Source: Spisula solida
Lineage: Eukaryota; Mollusca; Bivalvia; Venerida; Mactridae
Length of the DNA: 64,000 nt
NCBI GenBank assembly: GCA_947247005.1
Contig: OX365948.1
Coordinates: 8,979,455-9,043,454 of the forward strand
Reading direction: 5' to 3'
Part shown: positions 48,201 through 57,406 of the stretch, piece by piece
Layout: every line of letters starts with the position of its first letter
How positions within the stretch are numbered: the stretch's first letter is position 1
Notes under the pieces: generated by a model
Database searches by the model: none
The model's input: the letters and a program-made list of their open reading frames with translations, nothing else
Told to the model about the DNA's origin: nothing
Translations under genes and position numbers: made by a program

Positions 48201-51200
48201 AATCAGGAGGTGACTTCACCAGACTACCGTATACATTGAACAAAACCTATATACTGACACTCTTTTTACAATCTGTAATCGCCACAGAACTGTCAGGTTG
48301 CAACTCTTTCAAGTGTCATCCATATGAATCAGTAGCTAATGGTGTTTAATAAAAAGAAGCAAGTGCTAGTGTAGATGTATCTGGTAGTTGCCAAGAAATC
48401 ATCTTTTTAAAAAGTGTAGGTTTTTAATGTTTTTTTTGTTCAGTGTAAACTATGAACAAATCTATTGATATGTAAATATAAAACCTCATGATTCATATTA
48501 ATTTATCTTTCTAATTCACTTTTTGTGTAGGAAATACATCATGTTTTACATGTAAACGTGCCCCCCCCCCTGGATAAATTGTTATATTGTTACTATAGGT
48601 GCCATGTGTAGTTTACAGATGAAGAAATATGAAGATTGTATAACATGGTGTGATGAAGCTCTACGTGTATCCTTTGTTGAAAGAATAAAAGCTTTGAAGT
48701 ATTCTACTTATAATCGAAAATTATATTTGTATAGAATGAAGATATGGTAATCAACTGCATGCCATAGCAACATTGCTTCACATGTGAGGTGTACAATATC
48801 AAAACATGTTAATGAGAGTTGTTTTTTTTAGCTCACCTGTCACTTTTGTGAGCTTTTATGATCACTCTTCGTCCGTCGTCCGTCACAATTTGTTTGTGTA
48901 GACACTAGAGGTCACACTTTTGGCCTAATCTTTATGAAACTTGGTCACAATGATCATCTCAACAAAATCTCGGTCAAGTACGATATTGGGTCATCCAAGG
49001 TAAAAAACTAGGTCACAAGGTCAAATCATAGAAAAACCTTGTGTAGTCTGTAGAGGTCACAATTTTGACTTAATCTTTATGAAACTATGTCACAATGATC
49101 ATGTCAATAAAATCTAGGTCAAGTTCGATATTGGGTCATCCGGGGTCAAAAACTAGGTCACAAGGTCAAATTATAGAAAAACCTTGTGTAGTCACTAGAG
49201 GTCACAATTTTGGCCTTATCTTTATGAAACTTGGTCACAATGATCATGTCAACAAAATCTAGGTCAAGTTCAATATTGGGAAATCTGGTCACATGGTCAA
49301 ATCATAGAAAAACCTTGCGTAGTCACTAGAGGTCACAATTTTGGACTAATCTGTATGAAACTTGGTCACAATGATCATCACAACAACATCTATGTCAAGT
49401 TCGATATTGGGTCATCCGGGGTCAAAAACTAGGTCACAAGGTCAAATCATAGAAAAACCTTGTGTAGTCATTAGAGGTCACAATTTTGGCCTAATCTTTA
49501 TGAAACTTGGTCACAATGATCATCTCAATAAAATCTAGGTCAAGTTTGATATTGGGTCATCCGGGGTCAAAAACTAGGTCACAAGGTCAAATCACTTCAA
49601 TATGTCATTGGGTCTAAATGTGATGTAAATTATAAAGCATAAGACAATATGAAAACCTTGTACATGCAATAGAGGCTACCATTAGGGGTTCATGAACAAC
49701 TAGGACAGGTGAGCGACCTATGGCCCTTTGGCCCCTCTTGTTAGTAAATATGTATCCAGTAGTGTCTAAATGTACTCAATTGAATTCGCCCGAAAATTCT
49801 GTTTCTCTACATGTATCTTGTTAATAGAACGATACAGTGAAATCAAAGCACTGTGTGGAGTGTATGTCTAAATGATAATAAAATAATGTTTGCACTCCAA
49901 TAAAGATAGTCAATATATTACATTTATTCTCTCTGTCAGCAGTATATTTTTCTTGACCACGCGTAGATTGAACCAAAAAATGCCAGTATATTAGAAATGA
50001 GACAAAAGGCAACCAAACAACAGGTATTGTAATGTTCATGTTTCCTTTTTTGTATGAGTTTAGCTAAGTCCGCCCTCGCTCCCTAATTCCCTCCCTTCTA
50101 AGAATGTGCACATGCATTGCTTTTCACATACTGAATTTGCCTTCAAATCATGTTGGATTGGTTTGAACCTAAGCCAACTGATCTGAGGTACATTACTATA
50201 TGTTCTTGCATGTAAGTTTGACGAAAACATAAGGCTCTAAAATATGGTGTCCTCTGCTTATAAAATGTTATTAATGTGAAGATGTTGTCTGTAGCTGTTG
50301 ATAACTGTAAACGAGATTTTAACCCATACTGTATGGCGTCATTGCCTAGCAATGCAAAATACAAATTAAAGCATTAGACCATTGGGCCATCTGTATGTAA
50401 GGCTTGTCTGTATGTAAGGCTTGTCTGTATGTAAGGCTTGTCTGTATGTAAGGCTTGTCTGTATGTAAGGCTTGTCTGTATGTAAGGTTTGTCTGTATGT
50501 AAGGCTTGTCTGTATGTAAGGTTTGTCTGTATGTAAGGCTTGTCTGTATGTAAGGATTGTCTGTATGTAAGGTTTGTCTGTATGTAAGGCTTGTCTGTAT
50601 GTAAGGCTTGTCTGTATGTAAGGCTTGTCTGTTTGTAAGGCTTGTCTGTATGTAAGGCTTGTCTGTATGTAAGGCTTGTCTGTATGTAAGGCTTGTCTGT
50701 ATGTAAGGCTTGTCTGTATGTAAGGTTTGTCTGTATGTAAGGCTTGTCTGTATGTAAGGTTTGTCTGTATGCAAGGCTTGTCTGTATGTAAGGATTGTCT
50801 GTATGTAAGGTTTTCCTGTATGTAAGGTTTGTCTGTATGTTAGGCTTGTCTGTATGTAAGGCTTGTCTGTATGTAAGGCTTGTCTGTATGTGCATATACT
50901 AGGAGTTGAGTACTCTCTTGTCTCAAGAAATATTACAGTAGAACTTCGATGCCTCGATCAATATTTGCCTCGAACTTATACTCATCTAGCATAGATGCCT
51001 CGAACAGGTAGATGATCAAATTATTTTCCTAGTCTGAAGGTAGTTTGAGGCATCGAAGTTCTACAGTAAATGTTTATGTATAACTGATTCAGAAAAGCCT
51101 TGAGAGAGATAAAAGAAAAGAACTCAAACAAGAAAAGGCAGAAATTTCCAAAGAACTGAAACTCCTGGATGAAATAAAGGTGAGTATTTCGGAAACTTAG

Positions 51201-54200
51201 AATAAAATGTCATTTACAACACATTGTTTTTCTTGCTGACCTGGCTTTAGGAATGGTTTCTTTGTTTTACTGTCTGTTGTTTATCTGGTGGGTGTCAAAA
51301 TGATGTTTTTCTTTAACTTTAGTTAGGATTGATCTTTTAGTTAGGATTTAGTAATATTTATGTCTCCCACATTTTAAAGTGTGGTGGGGAGACATATTGA
51401 CATTGTGCTGGGAGCTTGTCTGTCTAGATTAGTGGATGGAAGTCATAATGTTTGTCTGTGCTTGTTCTCCTTAACCAGTTATCTGCTTTCAATGAAACAT
51501 CACTTGAATACATTGTACCATACTTTGTACCATACTTTGTACCATACTTTGTACCATCCTTTGTACCATACATTGTACCATACTTTGTACCATACATTGT
51601 ACCATACATTGTACCATACTTTGTACCATACATTGTACCATACATTGTACAATACATTGTACCATACTTTGTACCATACTTTGTACCATACAATGTACCA
51701 TACATTGTACCATTCATTGTACCATACTTTGTACCTAATTTGTACTGTCAGGAAGTTTAGGTCGGATGGCTTTTGCCAGAGTAATGACCCTTTTGTTGGA
51801 GACACACATTCTGGTGTCATTAACCCTTCTAGTTTGTATAAAGTTTGCATAGGTTTTGAAGAAATTATGAGATCAAGATTAAGGAATTACAAGTGCTACA
51901 TCTATTGTACATGGTTTTCTATTAGAAGTATTTGAAATTGGCAAGTCTATGAGACTATGCCCATCTAAACAAGTCAAAACAAAAATGACTGAGTATTTTT
52001 TGTTGAAACGTGTTTGGATTGGCATAGTGTATCTTTAAAACTCTGTTCATAAATATACCAGAAATGCAGGGTTCACTATGGCATTGGCCAATGGCCCTAA
52101 AAAATCACTTTAGTTACATGCCTCCGGTCAAGCTCACAAAACAGAAAAGTCTATGATGACATGTTAACAACATAGAAACAAAACAAAATGTCTTCAGCAT
52201 AATTCCCGGAAAGTTTTATAAATGGTGATAGTAACTCAGGCTGTGTGTCAGACATGTTCCTTCTTCTACTGATGAACAGTTTTTCATATCTCAATGAATA
52301 ACCATTATGGGTGTATTGTATTGACTCGTCCTATATCTTGTAAACTACCATTCTGTTTCAGACACGTGGGATCAAATTAGCTGGAATCAAGAAATCTGAA
52401 TCGGGTGGAAAGAGTTTAAACCCAGCCTTATTGTCGAGTATAGAGACACATAATCCATATGGTGCTAAGGTGAACGTTGATGCTAATGGTATAATGTATT
52501 GGCCAGTGATGTTCCTGTATCCAGAACATACTGAGACAGATTATATACAAATGTTCTCTGAAAATCATAGGTAACTTTTCTTTTATTTATCTTATTCTAA
52601 ACTACTAAAACAACTCCCTCTAAGTTGGTGGTCAATGGCCGATCATGCAGCGGAAAACGAAAGATGAACGCACTGACGACTGTCTCCGCACTGACGACTG
52701 TCTCCGCACTGACGACTGTCTCCGCACTGACGACTGTCTCCGCACTGACGACTGTCTCCGCACTGACGACTGTCTCCGCACTGACGACTGTCTCCGCACT
52801 GACGACTGTCTCCGCACTGACGACTGTCTCCGCACTGACGACTGTCTCCGCACTGACGACTGTCTCCGCACTGACGACTGTCTCCGTTGACCACAAACAA
52901 ACAAACGAACAACACTATCACATCTTATCGTTCCCATGCAAATATACAGTTATATCTCAATAATATGACCAGTGGACCACTCTTGTGAACCTTGTGTCTC
53001 CTATTGAAGAAGTTATTGATAAATAATAATAGATGAGTCTTAAATTGCAATTCAGTTGAGATTGCATTTCAGTTTGCTTGTGATCCCAGTTCTAAGTATA
53101 AAACTCAAGCGAGTTTGAAACCATTCTCAGAGGTTGATTAAAGGTTTACACTTTGTCAACTGTCTTTGAACAGATTTAATCACATTAAGCTCTTTTTAGG
53201 CCCCCGTATTAATGGATCGGGAGGCATATAGTGATTAGGTCAATCACTATCCGTCCGACATTGGTTAACCCAAATTGACCGCTACGTCTAGCATTAATAC
53301 GGCTTGCTACAAAGCTTTAATATTTGAGTTGATGTTTTATTTGAGCACTTGCCACATGCCTGTATCACCTGACCTTCACATTGACCTTATTTTGGACTTA
53401 GACTTATTGAAGGCCAAATTCTTGGTTAACCCTAATTGACTGTTTTGTCTAGCATCAATACGGCTTGCTACAAAGCTTTCATACTTGAGTGGATGTTGTA
53501 TTTGGACACTCTCCACACACCTATATCACCTGATCTCATTTTGACCTGCACATTGACCTTATTTTGGACTTAAACTTATTAAGCGCCTTTTGGTTTACCT
53601 AAATTGACCGTTTCGTCTTACATCAATTCCATCAAGGCATTGCTTTCAAACTTAGCATATTTGTTCATTTGTCCATCATAAGCCCCTTACATTGTCAAAA
53701 CCATGTAACACAATCCAACATTTTAACTGAATTATGGCCCCTGATTGACTTAGCTTTTTTATGGACAAGGCTTCCATAGAAGGGGGGGGGGGGCATAAGC
53801 GTTTATTGAACGCAGTCTTGTTTTCTAGCATGCAATGGAAACGTGTTTTGAAATCAGCTTGAATACATGTATACTTATTTTGACCTATGATACTGATGTA
53901 GCCACCAATACAATTGTCAGACCATTCAAAAAATGATATGTATTACATGTATATTTTGTATTTATAGATTGATAGATCATCTAAGTCATATGTTCAGTTT
54001 GGAGATGGACCCTCCAGCCTGGGATCCAGACAGGAAATACAAGCCTCATACCATTAATGTACGCCTAATTGATATCTCTAATACTTTTAAGGTTGCCTTA
54101 GCTCGAAGTACTGAAGGTGAAATGTTGTGATCACTTCCCTTGTAAAAGTTTCCCTTGTTAACAATCTAGAAGTAACAGTTTTGATGTTTATTTGAACATG

Positions 54201-56602
54201 GTCAGCTCCATGTCTATGACCATTTGGTTGTATTTGCTAATTATGTATAACCTCAAAGTTGGAAGCCTTTAGCCAATCTGGCACAGGAAATCTGAATGAC
54301 CATGCACTTGCTACTGTCTCGGTTGAGTTCCATACAAACTGTTTAGATATAGTTCTATCCATGGTCAATTGATTGTCAGATGGTGTAATGATAATTAGTT
54401 TCAGGAAAATATTTAAATTTTTAGCGTAACTGGTTAATGATTTATAGGTAGTCAGTGAAGTCCTGTTTATAATGAAATAATTTTTTTCCCAGGTGTATTA
54501 TGAAAATAAAGAAACAGAAACTCTTCATAAAGTGAAAAAAGAGTCAACATTGTTAAAAGTCTTGCAACAAGAGAAGTGAGTACACTGTAAAATAAGTTAA
54601 ATAACTTACTGTTGGGCACTAGTTATTATGCTCCCCGTCTTTGATGAGGGGGTATTTGCCCATGTCGGTCAGTCTTTCTTTAGGTCGGTTGGTAGACTTG
54701 CTTTGCACATGTCGGTCAGTCTTTCTGTAGGTCGGTCGGTAGACCAAATGTTTCTGTTCAATATCTCAAGAACCCTTTGCTCTTGGATCTTAAAAATTCA
54801 CATGGAGGTTGACCAGCAACAGTAGATGCCCCTATATATTTTGAGGTCAGTAGGTCAAAGCGCAAGGTCGCTGTGACCTTTAATTAACATTAATGACTAA
54901 TTGCCTGCAATGTGGCCATACAGTTTTACAAACATCTCTTGTTAATTCTAGATGAACTAGACCATGTAATCAAATCTGTTGTGATCAATGTATTAATTTT
55001 ATAACCCAGTCGTGTATGTTAAGTTGTCATAAGCAGTTTTCCTGGAAATGAGTATCAAGTCAGTACTAACTTACACTTCCTTAAACAAACACTACAGTAC
55101 CTCTATTTGTCCCACGTATAATGATACTCGTGAAGTTTATTTTCTCATTTAGTTATGTGTTGGGCATTGTGTTAGGCATTGTGCCGTGTAATTGTGGTAT
55201 GTGATGTTTTTATGTTTTCTGTGCTCGGCTGTTAAAGTTGAGTGCTGTCTTCCTTGTCCGATCATCCATTATCTTCTTGTGTCAAAAGCAGCATGCTAAC
55301 TTCTCCACATGTGATGGACGTGGATGACTCAAGTCAACATATCTATGTAGAACGTAACATGCCAAATCCTGGGTACTGTTTTATTAAAGCAATAACGAAA
55401 ATCTAAAAGTTTTGCTCAAATTTGAATTCTTTGTAGTGCTTTAACAACTGCAAATTGGTGACGGATATGGTTTGTAGCGGTTCATTAACTGAATCATTAT
55501 TAGTATTGCAGCTGCATTTACCACACTTTATAATTGTTAACGAATTATTAAGAATTAAATTTTGATCGTAAGTTCACAATTTCTATAAGTGCTTTGATAA
55601 AAAAAAGTACCCATGAGTCTAATCTGGATGTGTCTGGTGAGATTGACATACTAGTCAGTCTAGTGCCCTGATCTAACTATGCCTGCTTCTCGTCAGTGCA
55701 GGTAAAACATGTAAAAATCAACACAAGTAAAAAAAATCTTTTTATTTCATGAATGATTGTTTATACAACACATTCTACATACCTCCCTCCCTCAATAAAC
55801 CCTTGATGAAGCATGTATTATACATTGTGCATACATTGTGCATACATTGTGCATACATTGTGCATGTATTGAAACAACTTTATTGAACCATGTAAGCAAT
55901 GCTTATTGTTTACTGATGTTTGATCAATCCATTGACTGGTTACTGATTGGTTACATGTCACCTTTATTTCAGGGAGTATGACTTCATTTCTGACAAAATG
56001 GAGTATGTAATCTTGTTACAACATGTCACACAATGCACCAACTTGCAGGGGTTCCACTAGCTTCTGAATCTGAAGGGTCATTTTGATTCTTTAACCATAA
56101 TTTTACCATTTTATTGGCAAAATACCATGCAGAATGCCATGATTTTAAGAGAAAAAGACCCTTCAAAGCAAACTCTTGAGGGTCAAAATGTGGCTTTTTT
56201 TAAATTTCAAGGGGTCAAAACCCCTACTCCCAAGTAAAATGGATCCCCTGATGTTTACTGTTTGGTCAATCTATTGATTGGTTACTTATTGGCTACATGT
56301 CCCTTTTTTCAGGAGGAGGATGTAGCTCTTACAAGAAGATAGTTAATGTGTGTACCCTGTCACTCAGTGCTAGTGGCATCTTAATCTTTAAGCATGTTTT
56401 TTTTAAAGCAAAAATAAATGAATGAAGTTACAGGCTTCTAGAAGTAAGGTTATGTACAGTAATGGTAGAGTATGACTGCGTATAATAACAACATATCTTC
56501 TTTATTTACAGGTATGTTGTTTTTGGAGGAACACCAGCATTCATACTAACTGTAGCCGGATCAACATTCGAAAAAACTTTCTTGGAAAAATACAAATTCT
56601 AA
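39110..56602 (+). CDS. TTC4: Tetratricopeptide repeat protein 4 (Hsp90/Hsp70 co-chaperone, Cns1-like), 11 coding exons
   Basis: The eleven exons listed below join in phase to a 387-residue protein, equal to my recollection of the human TTC4 length. Residues 80-185 form three TPRs; the Hsp90/Hsp70 C-terminal-peptide clamp is complete (K86, N90, N125, K155, R159). A charged, helical linker (about 186-235) leads to the C-terminal domain shared with yeast Cns1 (about 245-387), with 'GIMYWPVMFLYPE' and 'STLLKVLQQEKY' as clear landmarks. TTC4/Cns1 is a cytosolic and nuclear co-chaperone; Cns1 is essential in yeast and helps fold elongation factor 2. The ATG is preceded by an acceptor-like sequence (39081-39103), so a 5'-UTR intron and an upstream promoter are likely. 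All stop, splice and phase features look intact, so the gene should be functional. Exon borders come from GT-AG signs and homology, not transcripts. Confidence 0.93.
41065..41181. mobile_element. Short palindromic MITE in TTC4 intron 1
   Basis: Arms 41065-41103 and 41144-41181 are inverted copies ('cgcatgctttt', 'gctataacatctgca'). The 40-bp centre is GC-richer ('cctcgggagggtt', 'cccgtcggg'). Confidence 0.7.
42025..42486. mobile_element. hAT-like MITE (CAGGGTTCCCAC ends)
   Basis: Begins CAGGGTTCCCAC and ends GTGGGAACCCTG, with TTGAA directly on both sides. The flanking repeat, present without the insertion at about 56190-56250, reads 'ccccttgaaattt', which confirms the insertion point. Inside, 'gtcagggaaaagtcaggga' is repeated near both ends. 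CAGGG termini suggest hAT; the apparent 5-bp duplication is shorter than the usual 8 bp. Confidence 0.8.
42749..42857 (+). CDS. TTC4: TTC4 coding exon 2
   Basis: Acceptor 'aaatttcag', donor G|gtatgt, phase 0 to 1. Encodes residues 44-79 with 'HPAFMKEWDP', equivalent to the VPLFM region of vertebrate TTC4. Confidence 0.92.
43733..43881. mobile_element. Near-perfect hairpin MITE in TTC4 intron 2
   Basis: Arms of about 70 bp ('ttgatttttggtgta', 'tttatttca', 'tgatcacagaaaat', 'actagtggc') meet at a 2-3-base centre near 43804. The whole segment could fold into one long hairpin. A relative is at 38385-38560. Confidence 0.8.
44488..44649 (+). CDS. TTC4: TTC4 coding exon 3 (TPR1 and start of TPR2)
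   Basis: Acceptor 'atttgacag', donor G|gtaact, 162 nt, phase 1 to 1. Encodes 'AYKEDGNHEFKKKQY' and 'NAVLYTNRAAAQYHL' with clamp residues K86, N90 and N125. Confidence 0.95.
44926..46550. repeat. 56-bp minisatellite, about 29 units (TTC4 intron 3)
   Basis: The unit is 'gggatctccaaagacaactc' + 'atgaaatatcc' + variable part + 'acatgtagtg'. Two versions dominate: A (aatagtatgtctcctac) and B (tatattatgtctcccac). They alternate A-B at the left, then become irregular, and the right end is a run of B. Array edges lie in a dispersed repeat whose right part ('tttgtctggatataac...') follows directly. Confidence 0.95.
46551..46800 (+). repeat. Dispersed repeat flanking the 56-bp array
   Basis: 'gtttgtctg', 'gtgcttgttctccttaa', 'actttgtac', 'agaaaatttaggttggatg' and 'gttggagttacggccctttg' occur in the same order at 51361-51830. 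The two loci are thus copies of one repeat family. Confidence 0.7.
47217..47396. mobile_element. TA-flanked MITE (CAGGCAGGTCTCAA ends)
   Basis: Starts CAGGCAGGTCTCAA and ends TTGAGACCTGACTG with TA on each side (47215-47216, 47397-47398); one mismatch between the ends. 180 bp, in TTC4 intron 3. Ends fit the pogo/Tigger type. Confidence 0.8.
47693..47770 (+). CDS. TTC4: TTC4 coding exon 4 (TPR2-TPR3)
   Basis: Acceptor 'tttgcttgcag', donor G|gtataa, 78 nt, phase 1 to 1. Encodes 'NYRSAYHDCIFAKKFKPDHF' and the clamp residues K155 and R159. Confidence 0.93.
48599..48666 (+). CDS. TTC4: TTC4 coding exon 5 (TPR3)
   Basis: Acceptor 'ttactatag'; encodes 'AMCSLQMKKYEDCITWCDEA'. The donor is placed at CGT|gtatcc because this keeps phase 0 with exon 6 and gives 'ALR-IEPKN', a normal TPR ending. 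GTATCC is a weak donor; CTAC|gtgtat two bases earlier would break the frame. Confidence 0.85.
48827..49743 (-). mobile_element. Complete pearl-like element in TTC4 intron 5
   Basis: On the minus strand: 5' end 'aacaagaggggccaaagggc', 'ggtcgctcacctgtcc', five to six core units, short GACG remnant (near 48870-48888), and 3' end 'gtgacaggtgagctaa' at 48830. Layout as for 12730-14010 but with only a short microsatellite. Confidence 0.75.
49967..50023 (+). CDS. TTC4: TTC4 coding exon 6 (57-nt exon)
   Basis: A 19-codon exon, 'IEPKNASILEMRQKATKQQ', matches the 'ID..........LLEMRAKADK' segment that would otherwise be missing from the protein. Acceptor 'accacgcgtag', donor CAG|gtattg, phase 0 to 0. 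It was found by looking for the missing segment, so it is homology-guided. Confidence 0.85.
50393..50893. repeat. 17-bp minisatellite, about 29 units (TTC4 intron 6)
   Basis: Unit 'ggcttgtctgtatgtaa' with minor variants (ggtttg, ggattg). Because no unit contains a stop on the minus strand in any frame, long open frames appear there; they are artefacts of the repeat. Confidence 0.95.
50936..51066. mobile_element. Tigger/pogo-like MITE just before TTC4 exon 7
   Basis: Starts CAGTAGAACTTCGATGCCTC and ends GAGGCATCGAAGTTCTACAG, flanked by TA (50934-50935, 51067-51068). The 131-bp element ends 26 bp before the exon 7 acceptor junction. Confidence 0.85.
51093..51179 (+). CDS. TTC4: TTC4 coding exon 7 (charged linker)
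   Basis: Acceptor 'taactgattcag', donor AAG|gtgagt, 87 nt, phase 0 to 0. Encodes a Lys/Glu-rich helix ('KRKELKQEKAEISKELKLLD'). The exon begins 27 bp after the end of a MITE (50936-51066). Confidence 0.9.
51361..51840 (+). repeat. Dispersed repeat with internal 11-bp minisatellite (TTC4 intron 7)
   Basis: Begins with a hairpin ('tgtctcccaca...tgtggtggggagaca'), then the family sequence shared with 46551-46800. At 51510-51735 an 11-bp unit (tttgtaccata / cattgtaccata) is repeated about 20 times at the place where the related copy has a single 'ctttgtacaaac'. Open frames on both strands are artefacts of the array. Confidence 0.85.
52362..52570 (+). CDS. TTC4: TTC4 coding exon 8
   Basis: Acceptor 'attctgtttcag', donor AG|gtaact, 209 nt, phase 0 to 2. 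Encodes 'TRGIKLAGIKK', 'NPYGAKVNVDANG' and 'YWPVMFLYPEHTETD', the most diagnostic part of the C-terminal domain. Confidence 0.95.
52665..52888. repeat. 18-bp minisatellite, about 12 units (TTC4 intron 8)
   Basis: Perfect tandem copies of 'actgacgactgtctccgc', starting 95 bp after exon 8. All six frames remain open because 18 is a multiple of three and no frame has a stop. Perfect identity implies recent expansion and likely length variation among individuals. Confidence 0.95.
53190..53815. mobile_element. Tandem-core dispersed repeat in TTC4 intron 8
   Basis: Starts 'aggcccccgtattaatggat' and ends at a G-run followed by 'cataagcgtttattgaacgc'. Two similar internal units carry 'ttgaccg..tcgtctagcat' and 'acggcttgctacaaagcttt'. 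It resembles the 'gggggcata' group in its ends but not in its core. Confidence 0.5.
53968..54058 (+). CDS. TTC4: TTC4 coding exon 9
   Basis: Acceptor 'gtatttatag', donor AAT|gtacgc, 91 nt, phase 2 to 0. Encodes 'LIDHLSHMFSLEMDPPAWD' and 'DRKYKPHTIN'. Confidence 0.92.
54493..54575 (+). CDS. TTC4: TTC4 coding exon 10
   Basis: Acceptor 'tttttttcccag', donor AA|gtgagt, 83 nt, phase 0 to 2. Encodes 'VYYENKETETLHKVKKESTL', matching VYFEDED..LYRVP.KSTL of vertebrate TTC4. Confidence 0.93.
54628..54945 (-). mobile_element. 'gggggcata' type repeat in TTC4 intron 10
   Basis: On the plus strand it starts 'tatgctccccgtctttgatg' and ends 'cagttttacaaacatctctt', the inverse of the copy at 20104-20514. 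It has two 'gtcggtcagtctttctttagg' units. Confidence 0.6.
56050..56252 (-). repeat. Dispersed repeat, uninterrupted copy of the hAT-like MITE's target
   Basis: 'ggggttccactagctt', 'gaagggtcattttga' and 'gtcaaaatgtggc...ttcaaggggtcaaaacccct' are the inverse of the sequences on both sides of the insertion at 42025-42486 (about 41985-42024 and 42487-42595). Confidence 0.65.
56512..56602 (+). CDS. TTC4: TTC4 coding exon 11 and stop
   Basis: Acceptor 'ctttatttacag', then 'YVVFGGTPAFILTVAGS...FLEKYKF' and TAA at 56600-56602. AATAAA-type signals follow near 56799 and 56869, close to the 3' end of the opposing SAM gene. Confidence 0.93.
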
Positions 56603-56923
56603 ATTAGTAACAAATATGCTGATAAATTATATTATGTTGTTATAATAGTAAAAATTATACATGTAAAAAAGTTCATGTCTTTTTTTCATGAAGTTCATTT
56701 AAATTAGCAATATGACACGAAACTGCTAAAACTTGACTGCAGCAGACACAACACACGTGATCATAATCTTTCATGAAAATACTTCTGGAGATAAATGTAA
56801 TAAATAAATGTCGGCACCCAGCTGTCAATTAAAAAACAAACATATTCAAGATTGCCAGTTTCTACCACAAATAAAATAGAAGAACCAGGTTATGCTGTAA
56901 TGCAAATGGCAATACCAAATGTT

Positions 56924-57406
56924 TCATGTTGGAATCCAGTTTTCATCGCGCATCTTTAAGAATTTAGCCATTTGTAAATTTTTTAATCCCATTGTCTTCT
57001 TCAGTGCATCTTTGCTTAAATTAAGGAAGAAGGCACCATTCAGTTTTTCCTCTTTACACATCTCAGACAAATCATATAGACCACCCTGTTTCAGCCTCTC
57101 CACAAGTTCGTATGTTGACAAATCTCGGAACAATTTCCTTACGCTCGGAGATTGTTCATGCACACCGCTAGTTGGCGAAACTGTTGCAGTTGGTTTTTTC
57201 AAACTCAAATTTTCATAGCTGTGACTTCTACCGGTATTCCTGTGATTTCCTTTTTCCTTTGATGGTCTCGATAAATCAGGTGACCTTTTCTTTATATTTT
57301 CTTCTGGTATCATTAAGAACTCGTTCACTTCCTGATAGTCAACCAAGTCTGGTGAGCTAACTTCTCTGGCACTAGGATTTATATGCATTGTTTTAAGATC
57401 GTCCTC
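56924..57406 (-). CDS. SAM-adaptor last exon with SAM domain
   Basis: On the minus strand the acceptor 'atttatctttgcag' precedes GAG GAC GAT; 160 codons and TGA at 56926-56924. The open frame continues upstream to 57466, but that part overlaps the 3' end of a pearl-like repeat and is taken as intron. SYENL lies near residue 62 of the exon and SAM occupies roughly residues 95-158. Confidence 0.85.
   Translation of the reverse strand, partial: EDDLKTMHINPSAREVSSPDLVDYQEVNEFLMIPEENIKKRSPDLSRPSKEKGNHRNTGRSHSYENLSLKKPTATVSPTSGVHEQSPSVRKLFRDLSTYELVERLKQGGLYDLSEMCKEEKLNGAFFLNLSKDALKKTMGLKNLQMAKFLKMRDENWIPT

Noticed and set aside
48667..48745. Continuation of TTC4 exon 5 past CGT
   Set aside because: The read-through (VSFVERIKALK...) does not resemble TTC4 and stops soon, whereas exon 6 supplies the expected segment in phase.
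50346..50895. Long minus-strand frames with HTDKPYIQTSL repeats
   Set aside because: Artefact of the 17-bp array in a TTC4 intron; the same repeat is read in more than one frame.
51381..51935. Frames with LYHT, VPYF or MVQC repeats
   Set aside because: Produced by the 11-bp minisatellite within a dispersed repeat in TTC4 intron 7.
52597..52963. Six overlapping frames with SALTTV, AETVV or RRQSSV repeats
   Set aside because: Artefact of the perfect 18-bp array; a real gene would not keep all frames open.
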